Origin: Lawsonibacter celer
GTDB lineage: Bacteria; Bacillota; Clostridia; Oscillospirales; Oscillospiraceae
DNA length: 64,000 nt
NCBI RefSeq assembly: GCF_014281125.1
Contig: NZ_JACOEA010000009.1
Span: 1 to 64,000, forward strand
Direction of reading: 5' to 3'
Shown here: positions 33,885-41,378 of the stretch, one piece after another
Layout of the letters: each line of letters starts with the position of its first letter
Position numbering within the stretch: the first letter of the stretch is position 1
Notes under the pieces: model-generated
What the model saw: only the letters and a program-made list of their open reading frames with translations
Database searches by the model: none
Told to the model about the DNA's origin: nothing
Translations under genes and position numbers: made by a program

Positions 33885-35996
33885 ATGCTGAAGTACCCGC
33901 ATCTGTTCCAACCCATCCAGATCGGTAATATGCTGGTTCCCAACCGCATTTGCCATGTGCCTACCGACGTCAGTTCCTCCCATGCCGATGGTTCGGTAAG
34001 TGAACGGGACATCCATCACCACAGCGAGCTGGCCAAGGGCGGCGTGGGCCTGATCATTGTAGGCGCCACCTCCCCTGACTCTGCTACTGGCCGCCCCACC
34101 GTTACCGGCCTTGCGGCAGACAGCGATACGTTTATCCCAGGCTTGGCTCGCTTGGCGGAGAGCATGCACAAGTACGGCGCCAAGTGTGTGGTCCAGCTGC
34201 AGCACCCCGGCCGGCAGTGTGCTTGGCCCCGCTATAACACCATGTCCGCCACCGATATGGTGGTGAAGCTGCCCTGGAGCGCGGGGCATGAGATCGTCTA
34301 TGAAAACGCGGAGGAGAAGGGCAAGCCGGTGCGCGCCATGACCACCGAGGAAGTCGTGGATATGGTGGACAAATTCTCCGAGGCGGCCTGGCGTGTCAAG
34401 CAGGCTGGTTTTGACGGCGTGGAGCTTCATGCGGCTCATGGCTATCTGATCTCCCAGTTCATGTCCCCCTATCTAAACAAGCGCAACGACCGCTGGGGCG
34501 GCAGCTTTGAGAACCGGATGCGCTTTCCATTGGCCATCATCAGCTCTATCCAACAGAAGTGCGGCAAGGACTTCCCCATTTTAGTGCGCTACTCTGTGGA
34601 CGAGTGGGTTGAGGGCGGCCGTGAGTGCGAGGAGAGCGTCCGCGTAGCTGCAGAGTTCGAGCAGGCAGGCGTGGCGGCTTTGGACCTGAGCCAGTGCATT
34701 CAGGAGAGCCCCGGTGCCGGCTTCGACCCCATGTACTATCCTGAGGGATGGACGCTTTACGCCTCCCAGGCGGTGAAAAAGGCCGTGTCCATTCCCGTTA
34801 TCAACAGCCACACCTTCCGCAACCCCGACTTCTGTGAGAAGGTCCTGGCCGACGGCGACACCGATATGGTGGGTCTGTCCCGTCAGCTTTTGTGCGACCC
34901 CTACTGGGCGCTGAAGGCCTATCTGGGCAAGGACGAGCAAATCCGCCGCTGCATCTCCTGCCTGACCGGCTGCTGGCAGGAGAGTATGATGGCCAAGAAG
35001 GAGATTGGCTGTGCCATTAACCCCGCCTGCGGCCATATGGAGTTCGACAATATGGCTCTGGCCGAGAAGCCCCTGAATGTAGGCATTGTGGGCGGCGGCC
35101 CCGCCGGCATGGAGGCTGCCCGCATCGCCACGGTCCGCGGCCACAAAGTCACCCTCTTCGAGAAGAGCGGGGAGCTGGGCGGGGCCATTCTGGGCTGCTG
35201 CATGGCCCCGGGCAAGGAGAAGATGAAGTGGTATGCCGACTGGATCCGCAATCAGATCAAGCAGCTGAAGGTGGATGTACGGCTGCGCACTGTACCTACG
35301 GTGGACGATTTGAAGGGCTTCGATGTGGTGCTCAACGCTACTGGCGCCTCCAGCTATGTGCCTGAGTGCATCGGCGCGGAGCGGGTTGTGCCCTTTGAGG
35401 AGGCCATCGCCTGTCCCAAGGTGACCTGCCCCTTCCACCCCAAGGACCGCAAGATGCGCAAGACCGGCCAGAAGGTCCTGGTCTGGGGCGACCACTACGC
35501 CGCCGCCGACACCGCCGCCGCCCTTGCCGGTATGGGTAAGGAGGTCACCGTGGTCACTGACAAGAAGGAGTTTGCCGCCACGGTGGAGGTCATCCACATG
35601 TACGTGCTGCGCAAGCGCTTTGCCCAGACCGATGCCGAGGCCCTGCACAGTGAGCCCTTCAAGTTCCCGGTGAAAGTTATCGAGAACAGCACGGTTTACA
35701 GTGTGGAAGAGGGCAAGGTGGTCGTGATGGACAAGAACTTCAACCGCACCGAACTGGCCATCGACGATGTGATCACCTGCCACACCCGCTCCAACACCGC
35801 TTTCTTTGAGCAACTGCAGGCTGCGGGTATCCCGGTGATCAACGCCGGCGACAGCAAGCGGCCCCGCAACCTCCACGCCGCAGTGATGGAGGGCGCCACC
35901 TTCGGCCTGAAGCTGGAGGAGAACGTGCTGCTGAACTCCAACCACAGCGTGATCGACGCGCTGCCCGCGGACGTGCGCGGCCAGATCCAGGATTAA
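33885..35996 (+). CDS. Old Yellow Enzyme-type NADH:flavin oxidoreductase (2,4-dienoyl-CoA reductase / BaiCD-like)
   Basis: 703 aa, the full two-module architecture. Residues 1-340: FMN-binding TIM barrel ('QLQHPGRQ', 'ELHAAHGYLISQF', 'YLNKRNDRWGGSFENR'). About 352-370: 4Fe-4S ligands 'CISCLTGC...IGCAINP'. From about 395: FAD/NAD(H) domain with 'IVGGGPAGMEAARIA'. ATG 33885 with AAAGGAGAG upstream. This family reduces conjugated C=C bonds of enoyl-CoA, bile-acid intermediates or flavonoids in anaerobes; the substrate cannot be assigned from sequence alone. Codon use is strongly biased, suggesting high expression. Confidence 0.9.
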   Translation: MLKYPHLFQPIQIGNMLVPNRICHVPTDVSSSHADGSVSERDIHHHSELAKGGVGLIIVGATSPDSATGRPTVTGLAADSDTFIPGLARLAESMHKYGAKCVVQLQHPGRQCAWPRYNTMSATDMVVKLPWSAGHEIVYENAEEKGKPVRAMTTEEVVDMVDKFSEAAWRVKQAGFDGVELHAAHGYLISQFMSPYLNKRNDRWGGSFENRMRFPLAIISSIQQKCGKDFPILVRYSVDEWVEGGRECEESVRVAAEFEQAGVAALDLSQCIQESPGAGFDPMYYPEGWTLYASQAVKKAVSIPVINSHTFRNPDFCEKVLADGDTDMVGLSRQLLCDPYWALKAYLGKDEQIRRCISCLTGCWQESMMAKKEIGCAINPACGHMEFDNMALAEKPLNVGIVGGGPAGMEAARIATVRGHKVTLFEKSGELGGAILGCCMAPGKEKMKWYADWIRNQIKQLKVDVRLRTVPTVDDLKGFDVVLNATGASSYVPECIGAERVVPFEEAIACPKVTCPFHPKDRKMRKTGQKVLVWGDHYAAADTAAALAGMGKEVTVVTDKKEFAATVEVIHMYVLRKRFAQTDAEALHSEPFKFPVKVIENSTVYSVEEGKVVVMDKNFNRTELAIDDVITCHTRSNTAFFEQLQAAGIPVINAGDSKRPRNLHAAVMEGATFGLKLEENVLLNSNHSVIDALPADVRGQIQD

Positions 35997-36017
35997 GACC
36001 TTTACTCCAAATACGGC

Positions 36018-36033
36018 AAAAAGCGGACCGCCC
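36018..36033 (+). terminator. Left arm of an intrinsic terminator split by an insertion
   Basis: AAAAAGCGGACCGCCC here is the exact complement of GGGCGGTCCGCTTTTT at 36795-36810. Joining the flanks across the inserted element restores a 16-bp perfect stem with a 4-nt loop, i.e. the original terminator between the reductase gene and ackA. Confidence 0.8.
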
Positions 36034-36040
36034 CAACGGG
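36032..36040 (+). repeat. Target-site duplication, left copy
   Basis: CCCAACGGG next to the left inverted terminus; repeated at 36789-36797 beside the right terminus. A 9-bp (or 10-bp if the following C is counted) direct repeat is as expected from transposition. Confidence 0.75.
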
Positions 36041-36057
36041 CAATGTCATTAAGTTAA
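36041..36057 (+). repeat. Left terminal inverted repeat of the element
   Basis: CAATGTCATTAAGTTAA, exact reverse complement of 36771-36787. Confidence 0.85.
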
Positions 36058-36074
36058 TGCTTTTGCCAAACACA

Positions 36075-36114
36075 AAAAAGCACCCACCCCGTTTGAACGG
36101 GGTGGGTGCTTTTT
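36075..36114. terminator. Intrinsic terminator inside the left end of the element
   Basis: Perfect 19-bp arms AAAAAGCACCCACCCCGTT / AACGGGGTGGGTGCTTTTT with a 2-nt formal loop; works in both directions. It ends the TfoX-domain transcript and blocks read-in from the reductase gene, replacing the split host terminator. Confidence 0.85.
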
Positions 36115-36203
36115 CTGATGCGGTAACGGTAGTTATTCTGCATGATGCTGCATTTTATACCCGGGAAAATCGAAAGCAGGTTGTTCGAAAAATTATAATT
36201 TAC

Positions 36204-36461
36204 CTACTTCTTATGGCACTGATAAAATGCTTTCAAATCCGCTTTTACTTCCTCCGGTATCAGGGTTTTCTTCACACCGCGAATAGCCCCTTCCAGCGCC
36301 AGCAAGCGGTTGATACAGGCTGATTCATCTATTTGCTGTATTTTTAGCCATGCCGCTTTGGCACCTGTGCTTTTTAGTTCATCAGCAGTATTTATACCAA
36401 CCTGCATGAGCTGTTCTTCAACAACCTTTCCTATGTTTGGCAATTTTGACAATTCTCCCAC
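36204..36461 (-). CDS. TfoX C-terminal-domain protein (passenger gene)
   Basis: 85 aa from GTG 36461, favoured because AGGAAG lies 9 nt upstream; an in-frame GTG at 36470 is too close to it. 'LSKLPNIGKVVEEQLMQVGINTADELKSTGAKAAWLKI' is the helix-hairpin-helix-like TfoX C-terminal domain; residues 60-85 form a second amphipathic part ending in 'FYQCHKK'. Stand-alone copies are common in Clostridia, with no proven function; in Proteobacteria the domain is part of the competence regulator TfoX/Sxy. Its AT-rich codons differ from all neighbours, consistent with arrival on the element. Confidence 0.8.
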   Translation of the reverse strand: MGELSKLPNIGKVVEEQLMQVGINTADELKSTGAKAAWLKIQQIDESACINRLLALEGAIRGVKKTLIPEEVKADLKAFYQCHKK

Positions 36462-36513
36462 AATACACACCTTCCTCTACAATTTCCCATTTATCTGCCT
36501 GTTTATCCTTCTA

Positions 36514-36528
36514 AAGTATATCATACTT
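36514..36528 (-). promoter_or_regulatory. Inverted repeat overlapping a likely -10 box of the TfoX-domain gene
   Basis: AAGTATATCATACTT (6-3-6 perfect inverted repeat). On the minus strand it reads through GATATACTT, offering a TATACT -10 box about 50 nt before the start codon. The -35 is poor. Confidence 0.4.
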
Positions 36529-36708
36529 GGAAATCAGCAAAACCGCTCGATTTATGCGCTTTAAACTGTTTGAACTGTCGCGTGCGAACACCGTTCCACC
36601 ACGGCGTGAAGCTAGTGTGCCTCGCGAGTGATTTTGAACGCAAGAGGAGTGAGTGTTTATTTACATTTTGGTTATACTTCGCCCTTTAACTAAACGCCAC
36701 AGGGAAGA

Positions 36709-36767
36709 AAAAAGCCAGCCGTTAAGGAACGGAACCTCGCGTTTCGCCCCCCTACAGCTGGCTTTTT
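36709..36767. terminator. Hairpin terminator in the right end of the element
   Basis: AAAAAGCCAGC pairs with GCTGGCTTTTT across a 37-nt loop that contains a small internal stem (CCGTT/AACGG). Both flanks carry the A/T runs, so it would stop transcription entering or leaving the element. Confidence 0.6.
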
Positions 36768-36770
36768 CGC

Positions 36771-36787
36771 TTAACTTAATGACATTG
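36771..36787 (-). repeat. Right terminal inverted repeat of the element
   Basis: TTAACTTAATGACATTG, exact inverted copy of 36041-36057. Confidence 0.85.
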
Positions 36788-36788
36788 G

Positions 36789-36797
36789 CCCAACGGG
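36789..36797 (+). repeat. Target-site duplication, right copy
   Basis: CCCAACGGG, identical to 36032-36040. The host terminator's right arm (36795-36810) resumes within it. Confidence 0.75.
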
Positions 36798-36885
36798 CGG
36801 TCCGCTTTTTGGTTGGAAAATTTGGTTTGCCGGTCATCGGGAGAGGGCATCCGGCGGCAGCGCCGCCGGATGTGAAACACAGAAA

Positions 36886-38082
36886 TCAGCCCTTGACAAT
36901 CGCGGCCGTGTCCATGGCGATCATGAGCTCCTCGTCGGTGGGAATGAGGAGGACCTTCACCTTGGAGTCGGCGGCGGAGATCACGGTTTCCTTGCCGCGG
37001 GTGTTGTTGGCCTCGGCGTCCATCTTCACACCCATGAACTCCAGGCCGGAGGCGATGGCCATGCGGGTGGCGGCGTCATTCTCGCCCACGCCGGCAGTGA
37101 ACACGATGGCGTCCACTCCGCCCATGGCGGCGGCGTACGCGCCCACCAGCTTCTTCACGCTGTACTGGAAGGCCTCCAGAGCCAGCTCCGCCCGCTGGTT
37201 GCCCTGCTTGGCGGCGTCCTCAATGTCGCGGAAGTCAGAGGACACGCCGGAGATGCCCAGCACGCCCGACTTCTTGTTCAGGATGTTCATCATTTCCTTC
37301 ATGCCGTACCCGTACTTGTTCATCAGGTACTCCAGGATGCCGGCGTCCAGGTCACCGGAGCGGGTGCCCATGGGCACGCCGGCCAGGGGAGTAAAGCCCA
37401 TGGAGGTGTCCACGCTCTTGCCGCCATCCACAGCGGCCACGGAGGAGCCGTTGCCCAGATGGCAGGTGATGACCTTCACGTCCTCAATCTTCTTGCCCAG
37501 CATGTCGGCCGCCCGAGCGGAGACGTAGCGGTGGGAGGTGCCGTGGAAGCCGTAGCGGCGGACCTTGTCGGTCTCATAGTACTCATAGGGCAGAGCGTAG
37601 ATGTAGCTCTTGGCGGGCATGGTCTGGTGGAAGGCGGTGTCAAACACGGCCACCATGGGTACGCCGGGCATGACCTTCTCACAGGCACGAATGCCGGTGA
37701 TGTTGGCGGGGTTGTGCAGGGGGGCCAGGGGGATGCACTCCTCCAGGGCGGCCATTACATCGCCGGTGATGCGCACGGAGGAGGCGAACTTCTCGCCGCC
37801 GTGCACCACGCGGTGGCCTACCGCGTCGATCTCAGAGGCGCTCTTGATGACCCCGTGCTCGGGAGAGAGCAGAGCGTCCAGCACGGCCTGGATGGCCTCG
37901 GCATGGGTGGGCATGGGGATCTCAAACTCGTGCTTGGCGTCCTTGGCGGGTACCTTGTGGGTGAGGCGGCCGTCGATGCCGATGCGCTCACACAGGCCCT
38001 TGGCCAGCACCTCGCGGGTCTCGGGATCCATCAGCTGATACTTCAGCGAGGAGCTGCCGGCGTTGATAACCAGAACTTTCAT
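36886..38082 (-). CDS. ackA: Acetate kinase
   Basis: 398 aa, standard length. N-terminal '[17 protein letters not shown]' (ATPase-fold phosphate loop, residues 3-19), '[13 protein letters not shown]' with catalytic-region His near 180, '[14 protein letters not shown]' near 205-218 and '[19 protein letters not shown]' near 230-248, all canonical. Converts acetyl-phosphate and ADP to acetate and ATP, the main ATP-yielding step of acetogenic fermentation. No pta is adjacent. AAGGAGAGAT precedes the ATG. Monocistronic, convergent with the reductase gene; the element at 36.0-36.8 kb has destroyed their shared terminator. Confidence 0.97.
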   Translation of the reverse strand: MKVLVINAGSSSLKYQLMDPETREVLAKGLCERIGIDGRLTHKVPAKDAKHEFEIPMPTHAEAIQAVLDALLSPEHGVIKSASEIDAVGHRVVHGGEKFASSVRITGDVMAALEECIPLAPLHNPANITGIRACEKVMPGVPMVAVFDTAFHQTMPAKSYIYALPYEYYETDKVRRYGFHGTSHRYVSARAADMLGKKIEDVKVITCHLGNGSSVAAVDGGKSVDTSMGFTPLAGVPMGTRSGDLDAGILEYLMNKYGYGMKEMMNILNKKSGVLGISGVSSDFRDIEDAAKQGNQRAELALEAFQYSVKKLVGAYAAAMGGVDAIVFTAGVGENDAATRMAIASGLEFMGVKMDAEANNTRGKETVISAADSKVKVLLIPTDEELMIAMDTAAIVKG

Positions 38083-38255
38083 GACTCAGATCTCTCCTTA
38101 AACAAACTTTTTTGAGTATGGCTTGTAGGGTAAGGGGTCTCGTAGTAAAATAAGTCCATATGTAATTTCTATTTTAGCCCTTTTTTCCCAAAAGGACAAC
38201 CCATATTTTGAAAGAAAACCGGGGGAAATTCCGCCCCGGACTTGGAGGAAGCGCT

Positions 38256-39476
38256 ATGAAAACCGCCGGAATTGTCGCGGAATATAACCCCTTTCACCGG
38301 GGGCACGCCTGGCATATCGCGCAGACGCGCCGGGCGCTGGGGGAGGACGGGGGGATCGTGTGCGTCATGAGCGGGCACTGGGTCCAGCGGGGGGAGTGCG
38401 CCCTGGCGGACAAGTGGAGCCGGACAAAGCTGGCCCTGGCGGGGGGCGCGGACCTGGTGCTGGAGCTGCCCACCCCCTGGGCCATGGCCACGGCGGAGAC
38501 CTTTGCCCGGGGGGCGGTGGGACTGCTGGCGGCCACGGGGGTGGTGGACGTGCTCTCCTTCGGCAGCGAGTGCGGGGACGCGGGACGCCTGGGGCAGATC
38601 GCCGGCTGCCTGGACAGCCCCCGGTACCGGGCCGGCTTGGCGCGCTTTTTGGGGCAGGGCATGACCTTCGCCGCCTGCCGGCAGGCGGCGGTGAAGGATA
38701 TCCTGGGGACGGAAGCGGCCAGGCTGCTCTCCGGCCCTAACAACAACCTGGGGGTGGAATATCTCCGCGCCCTGAATGCGCTTCACAGCGGCATTGCGCC
38801 GCTGGCTGTGCTCCGCCGGGGGGCGGAGCACCACGGCGTGGGGGTGGAGCCCGGCTTCGCCCCGGCGGCCCAGATCCGCGCGCTGATCCGCGCTGGGGAC
38901 TGGGGCGGGGCGGGAGCCCTTCTGCCGGGCGGGAGCGAGGAGGCACTGCGCGGCATTGAGCTGGCCGAGCTGGTCCGGTGCGAGCGGGCGGTCCTGGCCC
39001 GGCTGCGCACTATGGCTCCGATGGACTGGGCCGCCCTGCCGGACGGTGGGGCGGCAGAGGGCCTGCCGGAGCGGCTCACACGCGCCGCCGGGCAGGCCCG
39101 GACCCTGGAGGAATTCTATACGATGGCCAAGACCAAGCGCTATCCCCACGCCCGGCTGCGCCGACTGGCCGTGGGGGCTTTCCTGGGGCTGAAGGCGGCG
39201 CAGCTGCCCCAGGCGCCTGCCTACCTGCGGGTGCTGGGGTTCAATGCCAGAGGACAGGGCCTGCTCCGGGAGATGAAGGAAAAGGCCGCCCTGCCGGTGC
39301 TCACCAAGCCCGCTCATGCCAAGGGATTGGATGGAGAGGCCCGGCGCCTGTTTGAGCTGGAGAGCCGCTGTACCGACCTATATGCCCTGTGTCTGGAGCA
39401 CCCATGGCCCTGTGGCCGGGAGTATACGACCGGGCCGGTGCTTACCGCCCCTTCCGCCGTGATCTGCGCAGAGTGA
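38256..39476 (+). CDS. tmcAL: tRNA(Met) cytidine acetate ligase
   Basis: 406 aa; ATG 38256 with TTGGAGGAAG upstream. Nucleotidyltransferase motif 'GIVAEYNPFHRGHAWHI' (HxGH at about residues 15-18), 'MSGHWVQRGECAL' and 'GADLVLELPTPWAMATAETFARGAV' are hallmarks of TmcAL (formerly YlbM/DUF795). The enzyme activates acetate with ATP and forms N4-acetylcytidine at the wobble base of elongator tRNA-Met. It is divergent from ackA, an acetate enzyme. Its 3' end overlaps the next, convergent gene by 35 nt. GC content here is especially high. Confidence 0.9.
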   Translation: MKTAGIVAEYNPFHRGHAWHIAQTRRALGEDGGIVCVMSGHWVQRGECALADKWSRTKLALAGGADLVLELPTPWAMATAETFARGAVGLLAATGVVDVLSFGSECGDAGRLGQIAGCLDSPRYRAGLARFLGQGMTFAACRQAAVKDILGTEAARLLSGPNNNLGVEYLRALNALHSGIAPLAVLRRGAEHHGVGVEPGFAPAAQIRALIRAGDWGGAGALLPGGSEEALRGIELAELVRCERAVLARLRTMAPMDWAALPDGGAAEGLPERLTRAAGQARTLEEFYTMAKTKRYPHARLRRLAVGAFLGLKAAQLPQAPAYLRVLGFNARGQGLLREMKEKAALPVLTKPAHAKGLDGEARRLFELESRCTDLYALCLEHPWPCGREYTTGPVLTAPSAVICAE

Positions 39477-40320
39477 GCCGGACAGCGAGAAGGATCAGGA
39501 AAACCGCAAGGATCAGCAGCACAGGCCAGAAAAATGCAAAGAGATAGGCGGCGCTGGAGAGAAAAGCGGAGAGCGCGGCCTGGGCGCGGTCCAGCAGAGT
39601 GATCTCCGGCTTTGGATAGAGGGTGAAAGTCAGCTCCGTCTCAGGGAGCGTGTCAAAATGGGCTGTGTAGCGGAAGTCTCCGTCCGCCTCCAGCGGCAGG
39701 GAGGCGTCCACAAGGTAGGGGCAGCTTTCGGGGGTGTTCACGGTAAGGTCAAGGGTGCCGAAATCGGCCCAATACCGGGCGGGCGAGAGCAGGTAGGTGA
39801 ATTCCTGAGTCCAGTGGCTGGTGCCGTCCCGGCAGGCATAGGCGTAGCTTTGGTAGGACACGGCAACCTCACGGCTGTCCTCTGCGGGGAAATCTACGGT
39901 ATAGACAAGGGCGGTACGGCCGGCGTCCTCACCATCCGGGGAAACCGTTCGGGCGGAGAAATCCAGGGGAATGCCGTCCGCGGTGACACAGGCCAAATCT
40001 GTCCAATCGGCGGGGGAAGGCGGGCCGACCTGCCCATCATATTCGTCCAGATAGAAGGCCATCTGGACGGAACAAGGGTCTGAGGTTGGATTTTTCATTT
40101 GATATACGGCGGTGACTTGGGCGGAGAGCTGTACGCCGTCCCACTCCGATACGTCAAAGGTGAGCTGTTCCGCGGTGACTGTGATGGGACAGTCCTCCTG
40201 AATTTCCAGAACAGAGCCGCCGATTCCGCCGTAACGGGTGGGCGCGGAATTTGCGTTGGTCGGCAGAAGCAGTGCCGGCAGCAGAAGCAGAGAGAGGACA
40301 CAGAAACGTACTTTTTTCAT
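39442..40320 (-). CDS. Secreted, C-terminally membrane-anchored protein of unknown function
   Basis: 292 aa: signal peptide (KKVRFCVLSLLLLPALLLPTNANS, cleavage near 24), about 210 residues of beta-rich extracellular sequence, one membrane helix ('LFAFFWPVLLILAVFLILLAVRL', about 260-282) and a basic tail (RRSRRKGR) on the cytoplasmic side. The outside part contains four cysteines that could form disulfides and 'LSAQVTAVYQMKNPTSD' that resembles an immunoglobulin-like or DUF4139-style strand pattern, but I do not recognise the family. The 3' end overlaps tmcAL convergently by 35 nt, with no room for a terminator. Confidence 0.7.
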   Translation of the reverse strand: MKKVRFCVLSLLLLPALLLPTNANSAPTRYGGIGGSVLEIQEDCPITVTAEQLTFDVSEWDGVQLSAQVTAVYQMKNPTSDPCSVQMAFYLDEYDGQVGPPSPADWTDLACVTADGIPLDFSARTVSPDGEDAGRTALVYTVDFPAEDSREVAVSYQSYAYACRDGTSHWTQEFTYLLSPARYWADFGTLDLTVNTPESCPYLVDASLPLEADGDFRYTAHFDTLPETELTFTLYPKPEITLLDRAQAALSAFLSSAAYLFAFFWPVLLILAVFLILLAVRLTLRRSRRKGR

Positions 40321-40414
40321 TTGGACCTCCTATTCCACGACGTTATATACGGAATCTTCCTCATCTCCATCCTAGCAAAAAAGAAAAACAGGGTCAATGA
40401 CACAGGGGCTACAA

Positions 40415-40450
40415 AATCGAGGGGGCGGCCATCGGGCCGCCCCCTCGATT
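40415..40450 (-). terminator. Intrinsic terminator of the rhomboid-like gene
   Basis: Perfect 16-bp arms AATCGAGGGGGCGGCC / GGCCGCCCCCTCGATT around ATCG, overlapping the gene's stop codon. Only a short T stretch (TTTGT) follows on the minus strand. Confidence 0.65.
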
Positions 40451-41300
40451 ATTGCACATGCACATGGTTGTGGATATGCTCCGAGCAATAGCAGTAGTAG
40501 CCGTTGCATTTGGAGCAGTAGCGGAATTCCTCGTTGGGGTAGTCGGTATCGGTCTTGCCGCAGACGGCGCATTTGTGGATATAGCCCTTTTGCTGCTGGG
40601 CGGCCTTGGTGGCCTGTTTGAAGTTGACCGTCTGCCGGGAGTGGCGGTATTTGACCCGGCCGAACAGGGCACTGACATCCGACCAGAAGAAGAGCAGGTA
40701 GTTGAGCACAGCTACCAGGGGCAGCAGGCAGAACATCCACACGCCGCCGGCGATATAGCGCACGCAGTCAATGCCGAACAGGGCCAGATCCAGCCAGGCA
40801 AGCCATTTGACCTTCACGGGAATGATAAAGAAAAACAGAACCTGCATGTCCGGATAGAGGGAGGCAAAGGCCAGGAACATGGACATGTTAACATAATACA
40901 TATTGACATAGGAGTAAACCTCCCAAACGCCGGTCAGGCGGAGCAGCACGCCGGCGATGACGGTGAGCACAATGCCGGAGGCGTAAAACAGGGTAAATTT
41001 ACCGCTGCCCCACTCCCGCTCCAACGTGGTGCCGATGAACCAGTAAAAATAGAGGGAGAGCAGGAAGAACAGGGGACTGTAGTTAATGGGGATAAAGATG
41101 AAGCTGATGATTCGCCAGACCTGCCCCTGCAGGATCAGATCTGGGAAAAAAGCCAGCAGGTTCGAGCAGGCGTAGTTGCTGAACAAATCCAGCAGAAACA
41201 CGACTACATTGCCGATGACAATATACTTCATCAGATTGGGAATCCCGAAGTTGGGATGCTTGCGGCAGAATCGGTCCATCCAGGTTTGCAGAGCGTTCAA
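40449..41300 (-). CDS. Rhomboid-like membrane protein with C-terminal zinc-ribbon-like tail
   Basis: 283 aa. Residues 25-215 hold about six helices with rhomboid-like spacing: 'LILQGQVWRIISFIFIP', then 'GTTLEREWGSGKFTLFYASGIVL'. The catalytic GxSG of active rhomboid proteases is not seen (the region reads 'YYVNMSMFLAFASL'), so it is probably a non-proteolytic relative. The tail has 'CAVCGKTD', 'YCSKCNGYYCYC' and a His-rich end (EHIHNHVHVQ), a likely zinc site facing the cytoplasm. Neither module identifies a substrate. Confidence 0.7.
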   Translation of the reverse strand: MNALQTWMDRFCRKHPNFGIPNLMKYIVIGNVVVFLLDLFSNYACSNLLAFFPDLILQGQVWRIISFIFIPINYSPLFFLLSLYFYWFIGTTLEREWGSGKFTLFYASGIVLTVIAGVLLRLTGVWEVYSYVNMYYVNMSMFLAFASLYPDMQVLFFFIIPVKVKWLAWLDLALFGIDCVRYIAGGVWMFCLLPLVAVLNYLLFFWSDVSALFGRVKYRHSRQTVNFKQATKAAQQQKGYIHKCAVCGKTDTDYPNEEFRYCSKCNGYYCYCSEHIHNHVHVQ

Positions 41301-41378
41301 TTAAATTCCTCCCAGGTTGAAGGTAGTAAGGCAAGTCTAGCAGGGTGCGGGGGTAAAGTTGGGAACAAATTGTAAACT

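Larger units (their letters stand above)
36041..36788. mobile_element. Non-autonomous mobile insertion cassette carrying a TfoX-C-domain gene
   Basis: The element is about 748 bp with 17-bp inverted ends (36041-36057 and 36771-36787), flanked by the 9-bp direct repeat CCCAACGGG, and it interrupts a perfect intrinsic terminator. It is clearly more AT-rich than its surroundings. It encodes no transposase; its one recognisable gene is an 85-aa TfoX-C-domain protein on the minus strand. Each end carries its own inward-lying terminator, typical of insertion sequences. The stretch 36529-36708 inside it shows no gene I can support. This matches the concept of mobile insertion cassettes (IS231/IS4-type ends, passenger gene instead of transposase), but the IS family is inferred only from end style and target duplication length. 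Confidence 0.75.

Noticed and set aside
36653..37528. 291-codon plus-strand open frame starting inside the mobile element and running into ackA
   Set aside because: Only its first codons lie in the element; the rest is antisense to ackA. It is not a transposase.
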